Shown: positions 28,159 to 38,385, numbered from the stretch's first letter. The stretch: 43,113 bases of DNA from Nitrosomonas supralitoralis (GCF_003011925.2 NZ_PXXU01000029.1:1-43113); one strand, 5' to 3'. The notes: a model not told the origin generated them from the sequence alone. Translations and numbers: made by a program.

Positions 28159-29079
28159 TCAAATATTCCAAGGTATATCTTTTTTCCCAATAAGCGTCTG
28201 CAGTGATTCAATACTTGGTAAGTAATACTGTTTTAACCTCTCACGACTCGCATCGGATATTTCGTCGTATCCTTCTCTTGCTTGGTTAATCTTTTTATAT
28301 AAGCCTACAATAAACTGCTTTAATTCAGGTCTCTGTCGCAGAAATCGTTCAGATTTTGCATTAAAATAGACCGCAATTTTATGCAGCCATTTCAACCTGC
28401 TTTCGTAAGTAGCATTAATTCTTTGGAAATCATATTCATGGAAATAGTCAGAAGAAATTTCCAGAAATTGACACAATTCGACCATAAAACCGGCAATATC
28501 CTGATTCAAATTCTCGAAAAACATTATCTTGATTTGCTTATCTGGGAATAGCTGATAATAGTATTTCAAGTAGTCAGCATATCGACCAAAACTGATGATC
28601 TTTAAATACCACTCTTCAATATCGAGTTCAACAGATGTTCTTTGACCGGAATCATATGCAATACACTTATCAACATATTCCTCAAAGCTTAAATCAGGAT
28701 CCAGATTTAATTTTCCAACATGAAAATTGAATGAAGAATACATACGATCAATTGGGTTTCTCAGAATGAACAGTAGCTTGGTATCCGGCACCAGCCTTTG
28801 TATACGAACTGCTACTTCCGCGCCATTGCCAAGATATCCCGGTGAAGCTTCCATGATAATCGAAACATCCGAAGAACAACGTTCAAAATAGCTTGCATAT
28901 TTAGTGGTATCCTTTTCGTAATCACCCGAGAATAAATTACGAAAAAAATCAGTTTCCTTGATAACTGAACCACAAACCGATGGATGCGTACTTAGGTACG
29001 TAAATATGGATGTTGTACCAGCCTTCTCCGTACCCGCGATAATAAAGTTAGCCAAATTGATATTGGACATTTCTTTCAT
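28159..29079 (-). CDS. Sulfotransferase (PAPS-dependent, Sulfotransfer_1/3 type), copy A
   Basis: The 306-aa cytoplasmic enzyme is predicted to move sulfate from PAPS to a carbohydrate hydroxyl. The 5'-phosphosulfate loop is FIIAGTEKAGTTSIFTYLS near the N-terminus. The 3'-phosphate-binding motif is FILRNPIDRMYSSFNFHV at about residues 104-121. The remaining family landmarks are KETDFFRNLF and IMEASPGYL. The start may be ATG 29079 or the second ATG at 29070. It is the last gene of the minus-strand polysaccharide cluster and ends at a terminator. The substrate glycan is unknown. Confidence 0.9.
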   Translation of the reverse strand: MKEMSNINLANFIIAGTEKAGTTSIFTYLSTHPSVCGSVIKETDFFRNLFSGDYEKDTTKYASYFERCSSDVSIIMEASPGYLGNGAEVAVRIQRLVPDTKLLFILRNPIDRMYSSFNFHVGKLNLDPDLSFEEYVDKCIAYDSGQRTSVELDIEEWYLKIISFGRYADYLKYYYQLFPDKQIKIMFFENLNQDIAGFMVELCQFLEISSDYFHEYDFQRINATYESRLKWLHKIAVYFNAKSERFLRQRPELKQFIVGLYKKINQAREGYDEISDASRERLKQYYLPSIESLQTLIGKKDIPWNI

Positions 29080-29116
29080 AAATTTAAAATGAACGTTATT
29101 CTGTTAAGTATATTGT

Positions 29117-29920
29117 TTATGAGATAGAATTATCTCGTTTACTTTGTTTCATATTAACCATCAAAGGTGTTTCTTGTAAATCTCGCTGACCCTTTAGGCG
29201 CCTCAACAATGTCCGAATAATAAACAATGGATTGCCTACGATATATCGCTTAAACATTCTCCTTGGCTCCATCAAATATCGGAATAGCCATTCCAGACCA
29301 AGCTGACGCAACCAATATGGCGCTCTTGGCATAATGCCTGAATAAAAATCAAATAATGCTCCCACTCCAAGTAATACAGGAACACGAAGTGTATTTACAT
29401 TACGCGCGATCCATAACTCCTGCATAGGGACTCCCATAGCTACAAACAGAATTTCCGCACCACTATGATTAATAGCATCGATAATAGCGCCTTCATTATC
29501 TTGTTTAAAATAACCATCATGAACCCAGACAATATCCAGTTTAGGAAATTGAGTTTTCATATTCTCGGCACAATGTTCTGCAATTCCTGGGCGAGCACCC
29601 AGCAAAGCCAGTTTAACCCCATCTGCAGCAGCATCATGGCAGATTATAGAAAATAAATCGGTACCATTAACGTTGTCTTGTAGCGAGAAACCGGCTAATT
29701 TGGCAGCTAACCGCATACCGCTGCCATCCGCATATAGTGTTGATCCATCTTGTAATACAGAAAGGTAGTCTCCATTTACCGCAGCAATATTTATACAATG
29801 TGCGTTGACGAAATATATATTACGTCGTACACCTGACTTAGCATCATTGATAATACGTGCACTAGCATCAGCTAACGTCGTATCTTCTATTTTCAGTCCG
29901 AATAGAGGAATTTGATTCAT
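29117..29920 (-). CDS. WecG/TagA/CpsF-family glycosyltransferase
   Basis: The 267-aa GT26 enzyme adds a sugar, often ManNAc or ManNAcA, to a lipid-linked first sugar. Visible motifs are YFVNAHCINIA, YADGSGMRLAAKL, LLGARPGIAE and FVAMGVPMQELWIARN, then GVGALFDFYSGIMPRAPYW. The C-terminal amphipathic segment (RRMFKRYIVGNPLFIIRTLL) probably attaches it to the membrane. It lies 37 bp upstream of sulfotransferase A in the transcribed direction and fits the assembly of a lipid-linked repeat unit. Confidence 0.92.
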   Translation of the reverse strand: MNQIPLFGLKIEDTTLADASARIINDAKSGVRRNIYFVNAHCINIAAVNGDYLSVLQDGSTLYADGSGMRLAAKLAGFSLQDNVNGTDLFSIICHDAAADGVKLALLGARPGIAEHCAENMKTQFPKLDIVWVHDGYFKQDNEGAIIDAINHSGAEILFVAMGVPMQELWIARNVNTLRVPVLLGVGALFDFYSGIMPRAPYWLRQLGLEWLFRYLMEPRRMFKRYIVGNPLFIIRTLLRRLKGQRDLQETPLMVNMKQSKRDNSIS

Positions 29921-29969
29921 GTGCTATCTTGTTCCTATGAATTGAAGTATTTTATTACCTAATTCTTTA

Positions 29970-31085
29970 TCAATGCGCAGGATGCAGAATCTCATCATAA
30001 ACACGTGCGACACCTTTAGCCATGCTGTAATCAGAAAAACTTGCCCCCTGCAACCGATACGCATTTTCTCGCATGGCACGCCAGTCGTATTTATTATCTA
30101 AAAGCTCTGCGATGACAGTAGTCAGTTGCCTTACATCACCCGCTGGCACAATTAACCCGGTTTTACCATGATCAAGTACTTCAGGAATACCCTCTACATC
30201 AGAAGCTACTACCGGCACACCAGTTGCCATTGCTTCTAGGATTACCATAGGCATACCTTCTCCAAAAAGACTCGGCAAAACAAGAATATCCATTTTTGTA
30301 AATTCAGCATTGACATCTTGAGTAAACCCAACCCAATCGATCACATCCCCCACTCCGAGTCTATCAGCCATTTCTTTAATAGTTCTCTCATATTCCATAG
30401 TCTCAAATGGGCCTACCGCACGCAACCTTATAGTTCGGCCTGTCTGGCGTAAGTTTGCTACTGCTTGAATCAGCACTTCAGTTCCTTTACGCGGTCGGAA
30501 TAATGCCACACTCCCAATCATCCATTCTGGTCCAGGTACCTGTCGAATAGGAAGGTCGCCCGGTGTTACCACTCCATTAGCAACCATTGAAATACAATTT
30601 GCTGACCACCCATGCTTCTTCAAATAAAGTTCCAGACTTTTCGATACAGGAATTAATCGCTTAACTCCCATTAAACTTAATCGCTCTATGATCGAATTCA
30701 TACGATTGCGCCATATACTTTCTGTATCTCGTGTCGTAGGACTATGTACATGATGCACCAATGGCACATCTGATAACCAAGCTGCTACTCTCCCAACCAA
30801 TGCAGCACGAGGAGTGTGAGTATGCAACAAGGAATAATTACCTTGCTTCACAATATTTGCAATCTGCATGGCTGGTTTCAAGTCAAATTTAGACTTCATA
30901 AAGGTCTCAAATATTGGCACAGTAGAATTCCGGCAAGCGGAAAACTTTCCTGGTTTTATGCAAGCAAAACCCACTTCATAACCATAATCCGGTAGCCGCA
31001 TTGCCAGTACATCCTGGACGCGTTCAGCGCCAGAGAAAAATTCCCCGTTGATGACATGCATAACCTTCGCATTTTTTTGGTTCAT
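29970..31085 (-). CDS. Glycosyltransferase family 4
   Basis: The 371-aa GT-B enzyme starts MNQKNAKVMHVINGEFFSGAE, typical of GT4 N-terminal Rossmann domains. The C-terminal domain carries the donor-sugar site: GSVALFRPRKGTEVLIQAVA, VLPSLFGEGMPMVILEAMA and TGVPVVASDVEGIPEVL (the E-x7-E motif). The frame extends upstream to 31154, but the extra 23 residues look unlike GT4, and 31085 has a GGATAGGT sequence ahead of it. A cytoplasmic enzyme adding one sugar of the repeat unit; donor not predictable. Confidence 0.9.
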   Translation of the reverse strand: MNQKNAKVMHVINGEFFSGAERVQDVLAMRLPDYGYEVGFACIKPGKFSACRNSTVPIFETFMKSKFDLKPAMQIANIVKQGNYSLLHTHTPRAALVGRVAAWLSDVPLVHHVHSPTTRDTESIWRNRMNSIIERLSLMGVKRLIPVSKSLELYLKKHGWSANCISMVANGVVTPGDLPIRQVPGPEWMIGSVALFRPRKGTEVLIQAVANLRQTGRTIRLRAVGPFETMEYERTIKEMADRLGVGDVIDWVGFTQDVNAEFTKMDILVLPSLFGEGMPMVILEAMATGVPVVASDVEGIPEVLDHGKTGLIVPAGDVRQLTTVIAELLDNKYDWRAMRENAYRLQGASFSDYSMAKGVARVYDEILHPAH

Positions 31086-31244
31086 AGACCTATCCGACAC
31101 ATTAAAATTTGGAAGTTTAATAAAACAGAATTTGTATGTTTTATGCGTAATCACTCAATTAGCATATTATGAAACGGATAAAAACAATGCTACCGTTCAA
31201 TTGATTTTTCAATATAAAGAATTCATGGCCTACGACTTCAATTG

Positions 31245-32768
31245 CTATATGCTTTTCGAAGTAAAATGCAAGAATAATCCGGCGTGACGACGTAAGCCTC
31301 GGTTAAGTAGCGCCATATCAATTTGGTTTAATGGTTTTACTATCATTAAACCAGGTATATATGCCACTAGAACAAATGCAAGTGTCCACCAGACCCCGAA
31401 TTTATCTTCAATTACCCAGCCTATGGCGGCCAGAAATACCGCAACGCTAAGGCCACGCATAGTTCCAAACCAGTCTAATTGAATGCGACCCGTCTGATAG
31501 TTCAACCAAAGTAAAGACAGGCTATTCATAAACCATGCACCTAACACGATTCCACATACCACGCCCACTAACCCCCAGCTTGAACCAATTATTACCGCTA
31601 GCGGTGTTATCACAGATAATATGCTGAGATATCTCAATTGGCGTGTATATGGAAAAATCTGCATAATCATAACAACCAATTGCCCTTGACTCGTTGCACC
31701 TAAGCCAAGCAACATAATTACCATAACCATGCCGACATCCATAAAACGTCCACTACTTGCCAAAGCAATTAAATCATCACCTGCAATACTTAATGCTGCC
31801 ATGCAAATGGCAATTATTAAGAAATTACTCTTCCATAACAAAGCCATGCCTTGTTTAACCACATCAATCTCTCCCGCCACATAGCGAGATATCAACATAG
31901 GTCGAATAATGTTCGCCAATAACTTGGCAGGAAGATATCGTCCGGCAATTAGCAACAATTGTTGCAAAAAAGCAAACATTCCAGCCACCTCAAGCCCTAA
32001 GGTTCTGGCCACAAGAATACGTAGCGCACCAGGATGGGCAACTGCTCGAAGTAGATTTACACCTGCCATATGCCATGCAAAATTAAAAACCTCACGCGCA
32101 CTCACATAAAAATCTCCTGTACTCTGGATGTTGCGTAATTTCCGCATTAAGAGAAATTCAGCCAAAATTAAACAAACCAGTGAAACGATCAGATCCATCC
32201 ACAGTAACTTTTCGAGCGACAAGTTTCCATTCAATACTAGTATTGCAACACCAGCCAAACGCCCAATTGACATCAACGAATGAATCAGTTGAGACCACCG
32301 TTGTTCTAGAAGTGATTCCAGCATTTCTGTGGCATAGCGAAAACCAATTACGGTAATGATCAGCCCTATTGCAACCAAAGTGGCATCCTGCTGAGGTACG
32401 CTGAAACCCATCCATGAAGAAATATCTGGCCAAAAAGCAGATATTAGCGCCGCCCAAATTATCATGATGGCAAAACGAATTAATGTCATCCAGCGTACAA
32501 ACCATTCAAGGGCACTAGGCGCTCCTCGCATCGCCAATTCTGGCAAAAACCGTCGTACCGCCTCAAGCATTCCTAAGGAGCTCAGCGGCGCCATCATTTC
32601 CACCATGCCCCACAAAACCATGTAGGCTCCATAATCAATCGGGGATAATAAACGAACCAACCAAATTATAAAGATGAAAGAGGAAATAGCTTGTGCAGTT
32701 CGACCCAATAGATAATGTAGAATAGCTTGACGAAAACGGTTGCCGGAATAAAGACCGGAGTTATTCAT
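31245..32768 (-). CDS. Wzx-type polysaccharide flippase (MOP superfamily)
   Basis: The 507-aa inner-membrane protein has about 12-14 hydrophobic helices, with the N-terminal pattern LGRTAQAISSFIFIIWLVRLLSP and IDYGAYMVLWG typical of oligosaccharide flippases. It would move the lipid-linked repeat unit across the inner membrane. The start codon overlaps the stop of the preceding glycosyltransferase pseudogene by 4 bp (ATGA), so its translation was once coupled to a gene whose frame is now broken. No Wzy polymerase was found in the window. Confidence 0.9.
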   Translation of the reverse strand: MNNSGLYSGNRFRQAILHYLLGRTAQAISSFIFIIWLVRLLSPIDYGAYMVLWGMVEMMAPLSSLGMLEAVRRFLPELAMRGAPSALEWFVRWMTLIRFAIMIIWAALISAFWPDISSWMGFSVPQQDATLVAIGLIITVIGFRYATEMLESLLEQRWSQLIHSLMSIGRLAGVAILVLNGNLSLEKLLWMDLIVSLVCLILAEFLLMRKLRNIQSTGDFYVSAREVFNFAWHMAGVNLLRAVAHPGALRILVARTLGLEVAGMFAFLQQLLLIAGRYLPAKLLANIIRPMLISRYVAGEIDVVKQGMALLWKSNFLIIAICMAALSIAGDDLIALASSGRFMDVGMVMVIMLLGLGATSQGQLVVMIMQIFPYTRQLRYLSILSVITPLAVIIGSSWGLVGVVCGIVLGAWFMNSLSLLWLNYQTGRIQLDWFGTMRGLSVAVFLAAIGWVIEDKFGVWWTLAFVLVAYIPGLMIVKPLNQIDMALLNRGLRRHAGLFLHFTSKSI

Positions 32769-33977
32769 GCTGTCAACCCAGGCAACTTCTTGTATTGTGA
32801 CTCTACCAAATCGGCAATCACATTATAGGTGCGATGCTCTCGCAGCCAATCTGGTCCTTTTGATGCCATCATTCGCGCACGCTCAAGATCATCCAGCAGC
32901 TTACAAACTTCATCGACAAAGTATTGCCCGCCCCACGGTATGTAATGACCAATTCCACTCGATTCTATTACCTGGCATTGCTCAGGATGCTCGTTAGCAA
33001 CTACACATTTAGCCATGGCCATATATTCAATGAGATTTGTAGGCGAAGTGGAAAGTAACACAGGAACGGGATAGAAAGGTGAAAGCAGATATTTGCTTGT
33101 TAACCAACTCCCAGGCTTTCTCCATAGGCATAAAACTAGTCACTGTCACAGCATCTGACAACTTCAAAAGAGATGCTTCTTCCTCTACTGCTTGACGATC
33201 GCTTGGCAACTGACCTTCACCCACATATAGCTGACGAGGGTCAGGATGGCGCAATCGCTCTTGCTGAAGCACACACACCAGCATCTCTGATTGGCGAAAT
33301 TGCATAATGATCCCGAGATGCAATAGCAAGGGTAAGTGTATGTACGGGACTTTAGCATCTTCAGCTTTACCTACAAGGCCGGTATGAGTGCCCATTGGAA
33401 CCACAGTCAGCTTGTCAGGAGAAATACTTTCTTGCGAAACATCTTCTTTCATCCGATCGCTTTGCACAAAAACATGATCTGCCAGTGGCAGAATTACTTT
33501 ATAAAGTAAAATACGGATAATTTGTCCCTTGACCCAAACCAGTCGATGATGTGGCACAAGCTTGTTGTGAGCTTGGTACAATTTAGATTCGGCGAACGGA
33601 TAGGACATCCAGTAAATAAAACGAGCGCCCGTCAAACGGGCTGCCAACCATGCAATCAAACTGGCGAAAAACTTATCGCGAACTTGAATGACATCAAATC
33701 GATTCCTGAAAGCGAGAAATGAAATTATTAAATCTCCCCACATGCCCAGCAAGTTATTCAGTATCCAGCCGAACAATCCCTGCCGTTTGCTGCGCGGAGT
33801 GAGATATACCGTATTTCCCAACCATTCTGTAGGTGACGACAAATTGAGTGCATCCGGTCCTCTTTGCGTCAACCAATCAATCTGATAACCACGATCTGGC
33901 ATCTGTTTTGCAAACAACTCCACCACATCTGCTCGGAATGGAAGAAATCGATCCTCCACAAGATAAAGCATCTTCAT
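32765..33977 (-). pseudogene. Glycosyltransferase (GT4-like), frameshifted copy
   Basis: The minus strand from ATG 33977 reads as a GT-B enzyme for about 300 residues (MKMLYLVEDRFLPFRADVVE through FMPMEKAWEL), then stops at 33027. The C-terminal domain continues in another frame at 33061-32765 (SPTNLIEYMAMAKC, then CQVIESSGIG and TYNVIADLVESQYKK). Compared with the intact paralog at 41787, the break lies at about 33060-33110, where PFYPVPVLLS can still be read in the downstream frame. One or two indels suffice. By eye roughly three quarters of residues match the paralog. The donor-site C-terminal region would be lost, so it is probably inactive. Confidence 0.88.
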
Positions 33978-34553
33978 AAAATCTTCTCGATTAACAGATT
34001 ACAAGAACGCAGCATACTTACTTCCAATTCTTGATCCTTTATTTTTATTGTATAAGCAAAGAATTACAATGCTTGTCTCATTAATCAGTTTTTTCGATCA
34101 TGTAAATTTTCAGCCTTAAGTTATTACTCAAAAAGCACTTTAACTAAATTTATTAGATTTTTAGTCCATTCTACTAATTATATTCGAATAGTTTGGAATG
34201 CTTTCAATTAAGATTTTTAATAAATTTGCTACGCGCGCCTTGCACCTATCCTCGCGGCAAGATCACGAGAAATTGCGAGTAAAATTACAATACAAAACAA
34301 AATCAGCGAATTAATACAGAAATTCTAATATTATACGAACCCGCTATTCTTCTAAATGTTAATCTAAGGTAAAAAATGCCAGTTATTTGTTAATTCACCT
34401 CATTCTACTTTTATTCGAAAAACCAAGTACACCTACTTCTAGCAGTAAATCAACTTTCTAGCTTGTTTGAATAGAGTCATTATTAGCCCGCAAACAGACA
34501 AAATAATGATTTCTGTAAAATACAAGAATATATATCATTATTTTGCTGAACAG
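33978..34553. other. AT-rich intergenic region, no gene seen
   Basis: About 575 bp of AT-rich sequence between the glycosyltransferase pseudogene and sulfotransferase B. No open frame with a ribosome binding site, no inverted repeat of note and no insertion-sequence motif were recognised. It separates two blocks of the minus-strand cluster and should hold the promoter of the downstream block. Confidence 0.4.
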
Positions 34554-35429
34554 CTATATTGCATGTTTTTTAGGTTCTTTCACTTCTAACCAAGAGGATA
34601 GATCAAGCTGCAGAATGTCCTGTACACGTAAAATATCGTCCTGATAATATCTCAACCATTGTTGCTGAACATCTTCCGCTAATACTTCCGCAGGTATAAG
34701 ATTTCTATCCCTGATTCGTGCCAGACGATTCCTAATGAAAGGGGGGGTGTGTCGACGCAACCCCGGTATGCGCTTCAATGCACTCAAACTATGATGTAAC
34801 CAAGGGAACTTAGGCATGCCTCCAGGATTGAATCTATATTCAGTATTCACCCTAAAAACAGGGTCTACACCTATGAACGTAAACAACTCTGACATCAGTG
34901 TTTGAGGATTATCAATAAGATTTTCAAATAGTACAAATTTAAGTTGATCTTGACTAAACATCTGCTGATATCTTTGTAACGCATCAGCATATAAACTAGC
35001 TTTTACCCAGAAAGCATCTTTAGAAAAGGCCTCTTTGGGTGATTTCGTTTCAATTCCACTTCGAAGTCTCATTAAATAATGCGAATAAGCTCGCCTAACC
35101 GGATTTCGTAAACAAGCGATCATTTTAATTGCCGGCACTATTTCTTTCATCCTCTGTAAAGCAATAGGACTATACAGATAGTAAGGAGAAACTTCCCCCT
35201 TAATTTGATCATCTTTAGCATCCTCAAATAAAGACTCATACTCAGCAAGACTGGATACCATTAATTGCTGACGACTCATTTCAGCATGTGTTTTATCAGT
35301 TGGGTCAAAAGAAAAATAATTCGGTTCTTTTACTTTTGTCATAAAAACATCAGGATGCTGAGCGAAGTAATGATGCATTGAAGTAGATCCCGCTTTAAAT
35401 GCGCCGATTACGACAAAGTCAGGTAACAT
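34554..35429 (-). CDS. Sulfotransferase (PAPS-dependent), copy B
   Basis: The 291-aa enzyme begins MLPDFVVIGAFKAGSTSMHH, containing the PAPS phosphosulfate loop (FKAGSTS), and has KEPNYFSFD, GEVSPYYLYSP and the 3'-phosphate motif CLRNPVRRAYSHYLMRL. The C-terminal half has the heparan-sulfotransferase-like FVLFENLIDNP. It differs strongly from copies A, C and D, so it is likely to have a different acceptor rather than being a recent duplicate. It lies alone between two gaps of 212 and 576 bp. Confidence 0.9.
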   Translation of the reverse strand: MLPDFVVIGAFKAGSTSMHHYFAQHPDVFMTKVKEPNYFSFDPTDKTHAEMSRQQLMVSSLAEYESLFEDAKDDQIKGEVSPYYLYSPIALQRMKEIVPAIKMIACLRNPVRRAYSHYLMRLRSGIETKSPKEAFSKDAFWVKASLYADALQRYQQMFSQDQLKFVLFENLIDNPQTLMSELFTFIGVDPVFRVNTEYRFNPGGMPKFPWLHHSLSALKRIPGLRRHTPPFIRNRLARIRDRNLIPAEVLAEDVQQQWLRYYQDDILRVQDILQLDLSSWLEVKEPKKHAI

Positions 35430-35641
35430 AATTAACTCTCATGTAAATGATATATAAGATACATCAAAAAAATCCGCTAACCCAAGCGTTCGATCATAAA
35501 CGACCAAATTTATACCCTCATAATCCCAGCATCAATCAAATGAGATTTTACTACTCCGAGCATTGCCTCAGAAACAATCCCTTTTATTACTTAAATTACT
35601 TTTTACAAAAAACTATTCTTTCAAGTCATATTAAAGAATTG

Positions 35642-36829
35642 TTAATCGACACAAGACATGTACGCTTTGGGACAAATCGAGCTCAAACCACCAAAAGGGT
35701 CTTTTGCTATATCAGGTTCGTTTAGCAGCTCAAGTACTTTAGAATAATATTTCGGATTACGCGTCCAGAAAATATAATTAGATTTCAGGTTATCTCGTGC
35801 GAAAGCAAAAATCTCTGCAACAGTTGGCACACTGCCAGCTCCATCGTTGCGCGTATTCATATAATTTTTATGCATCACCTGAGGCGCTAACGGTATAATT
35901 CCTGAAAGTTCTGGATAAAAATGATAGATACCTCTTGGTGCATTCCGCATATTACGATTCAAACCCGGCTCATCTTTGAAAACATCCGGACCACTTAACG
36001 CCGTCCCGATTTCTTTGAGTCTTCCCACAAATGATGCAAGAATTGAGTGAGGGTAATTTACTTCCTGGATCGTCATAGTATTGGGGAAGTACGATCGCAT
36101 TTTCTGATGTACACTAATTAAGTTATCATAGAATTTGACCCTTAGATTACCGGGTTGTGAAACGATCGGTTCCCCATACGCAGTTTCTATCATACCGATA
36201 CCCTCAAAGTAGGGATGAGAGTTGTAACGCTCCCCCATCACCCTAAATAACTCAACCAAACGATCCTGTACGTGTGAATTCCATAATGCAATATTATATC
36301 CTCTCAGTTCTGTGCTGCCATGACTACTATAAGCAAACTCACCGCCATCATATTCATTTGCTTTCAAGTAATCGGGTACAAGCTTTCCAGTTGGCTTTCC
36401 TTTTGGAATAAATGATTTTGTTTGAACCTGAATGACAAGACGTTTTCCTATTGCAGCAAGTTCAGCAAGCCGTTGATCAATGGATGTGAAGTCATATTCC
36501 CCTTTTGCAGTTTCCAGTTCCGCCCAAAAATAGCGTATTTGTATCCCACGCAAGGCTGGCGTTGCTTTGAGCTCGTTATATACTTGTGACATATACTTGG
36601 GATCATTTTTACCAAGACCTAAAATTGTACAGTAATGCCCTGGATGCCATTTAACGGGGTTAGCTATCGTATTATGGCTAAATAAAAACATACTTATGGT
36701 GAAAACCAAAACGATCCCGACAGAATGTTGCTTTTGCCCAGCCGTGATTGGGAAACTAGATTTAAATGATGAGATTATGTCATTCTGAACTTTTATAAGT
36801 ATTTTAAAATTTGTATATACAGATTTCAT
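35642..36829 (-). CDS. Secreted or membrane-anchored glycoside-hydrolase-like TIM-barrel protein
   Basis: The 395-aa product has one N-terminal hydrophobic segment (about residues 36-56, VGIVLVFTISMFLFSHNTIA) and then a globular part. IQIRYFWAELETAKGEYDF followed by RLAELAAIGKRLVIQVQ is the beta1-beta2 pattern of clan GH-A glycosidases. GIGMIETAYGEPI would place the acid/base glutamate, and ALSGPDVFKDEPGL a later strand. The 35-residue segment before the hydrophobic stretch is unusual for a signal peptide; a later start at about residue 29 (no Met) does not solve this, so membrane anchoring is possible. Position among sulfotransferases suggests trimming of the exported glycan. Exact GH family not identified. 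Confidence 0.7.
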   Translation of the reverse strand: MKSVYTNFKILIKVQNDIISSFKSSFPITAGQKQHSVGIVLVFTISMFLFSHNTIANPVKWHPGHYCTILGLGKNDPKYMSQVYNELKATPALRGIQIRYFWAELETAKGEYDFTSIDQRLAELAAIGKRLVIQVQTKSFIPKGKPTGKLVPDYLKANEYDGGEFAYSSHGSTELRGYNIALWNSHVQDRLVELFRVMGERYNSHPYFEGIGMIETAYGEPIVSQPGNLRVKFYDNLISVHQKMRSYFPNTMTIQEVNYPHSILASFVGRLKEIGTALSGPDVFKDEPGLNRNMRNAPRGIYHFYPELSGIIPLAPQVMHKNYMNTRNDGAGSVPTVAEIFAFARDNLKSNYIFWTRNPKYYSKVLELLNEPDIAKDPFGGLSSICPKAYMSCVD

Positions 36830-37348
36830 CTCAATAGTGTCCCGTTAAGAGTTGAACAAATTAAACTGGTTAGCGACACTGCTCCGTTCTGAAATATATG
36901 GAACGCCATGTTTTGGAATGTAGAACAAGACATCGGCTGAAACATTAGCAAGCGTAGCTCATAGCTTTCGCATCCTTTGCGAAAAACATATTAAAGGTCT
37001 GCACGACTCAGATTACGCAAGCCAGAATTGCCGCCACTATAAACCACAATTCTCGCAAAGTTGGTCCACAGCATATACTCCATATCTATAAGTTACGCAA
37101 ACAGCATTTTGCCAAAATAAATTGATCACCTGCAGACGGCTAGTTGCTTGCAGCAACTCAAGTCATTATTTAAGAAATATAATTTCAAATCGGCATCAAA
37201 ATATTCTCAATAGCCTAAGCGATTACTGAACATTACCATGGCAACAGTCAATTTAATTGCACTTTGCTTATCACATAAAGTTATTTAATATAAAAACAGC
37301 TTAACTGCTAGACGAGTACTTCATTCTAATTAATGTTAATGATCCTCA
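36830..37348. other. Intergenic region with small hairpins
   Basis: About 520 bp without a defended gene. It begins next to a TGTCCCGTTAA element (about 36838-36848) that also occurs, reverse-complemented, at the 4.48-kb repeat. Two short perfect hairpins are seen: TTTCGCA/TGCGAAA at about 36967-36985, and AGTTGCT/AGCAACT at 37142-37158. Probably insertion-sequence debris plus the promoter of the glycoside-hydrolase-like gene. Confidence 0.35.
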
Positions 37349-38218
37349 TCACGATTTGTGATGCAACACCTGCCAACTCTGCCAAGGTAATTTTTCCAGA
37401 TTAAGCTGACACAATAATTTACTCATATCATCAGCCAGTTCATCTTGCAAATGCTTTCGTGTATCTTCACGCATTGGTGGAACAACTTGGCGCAATTCAA
37501 TTTGGTTATGATTTCGACGTAAATTGCGAATTAAATCATTTTTCTTAACAGCTTCGACAATTCTCTTTCCACCAATCGACCGGCCAATCATACCTAACTG
37601 TTTGATAAAATTATCCAACTTTGCATTTTTAATGACCACGCTTTCATTCACTTTTTTCTCTAAAAACCAGGACTGATGTTCTTCATTAATGCCTAAGAAA
37701 TGATATAAATTACGTGCTTGTTTTTTGGGATCATCACGTATATCTTCTTGAAACATCACAAGCACCTGATTTTCTGGAAAGATATTTAACCATCGAGCAA
37801 GATGTTTAGCATAGCGAGACTGTTCTAAATACATTGGATTATTCTCTAATCCATCTTCAAAACTTAACTTCTCACCGGTAAAATATTCCTGTCTCACCAC
37901 ATGCAAATGGTTGGAGTAGGCACGCTCGATCGGATCACGCAATAACAGCACGATCCGCATTTCTGAATTGTATAAAAAAACGCGATCGGGCGTATCGCTA
38001 TCAGCAAAATACGAAGGTGAAATCTCTCCTATGGCACTTACTGAACTAACACCCCCTATTTGTTTCTCGTACCACTGATAACCACGACTATAATAAGTTG
38101 AGAAGAAATCGCTTTCCTTACCTTGATATATCGCGACTTCTGGATGATCTGATAGAACACGATGTACCCACGTAGATGCACATTTCTGCGCACCAATACC
38201 TATAAAATTTATTTTCAT
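37349..38218 (-). CDS. Sulfotransferase (PAPS-dependent), copy C
   Basis: The 289-aa enzyme begins MKINFIGIGAQKCASTWVHR (phosphosulfate loop AQKCASTW) and has KESDFFSTYY, GEISPSYFAD and the 3'-phosphate motif LLRDPIERAYSNHLHV. The C-terminal region KKVNESVVIKNAKLDNFIK and NQIELRQVVPPMREDTRKHL is matched by the plus-strand wreck at 39440-39759, so this copy is one half of an ancient inverted duplication. Predicted cytoplasmic and glycan-directed; acceptor unknown. Confidence 0.9.
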   Translation of the reverse strand: MKINFIGIGAQKCASTWVHRVLSDHPEVAIYQGKESDFFSTYYSRGYQWYEKQIGGVSSVSAIGEISPSYFADSDTPDRVFLYNSEMRIVLLLRDPIERAYSNHLHVVRQEYFTGEKLSFEDGLENNPMYLEQSRYAKHLARWLNIFPENQVLVMFQEDIRDDPKKQARNLYHFLGINEEHQSWFLEKKVNESVVIKNAKLDNFIKQLGMIGRSIGGKRIVEAVKKNDLIRNLRRNHNQIELRQVVPPMREDTRKHLQDELADDMSKLLCQLNLEKLPWQSWQVLHHKS

Positions 38219-38385
38219 ATAATATTTATTCTGGCAAACAAGAAGGTACCTTTATGGCAAATGAAGAAGCAAGTCACAATATACTGTACATTATTGATAT
38301 TCAAATTAGAGTTGTTATGACATTTACATAAATAATGAGATGTCCTATAGGAAAGCCTGCTGAATCAATGCTCAATATCGTAATA

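Noticed and set aside
35447..35725. 92-codon plus-strand frame between sulfotransferase B and the glycosidase-like gene
   Set aside because: It overlaps the end of the glycosidase-like gene on the other strand and lacks a ribosome binding site and protein-like composition.
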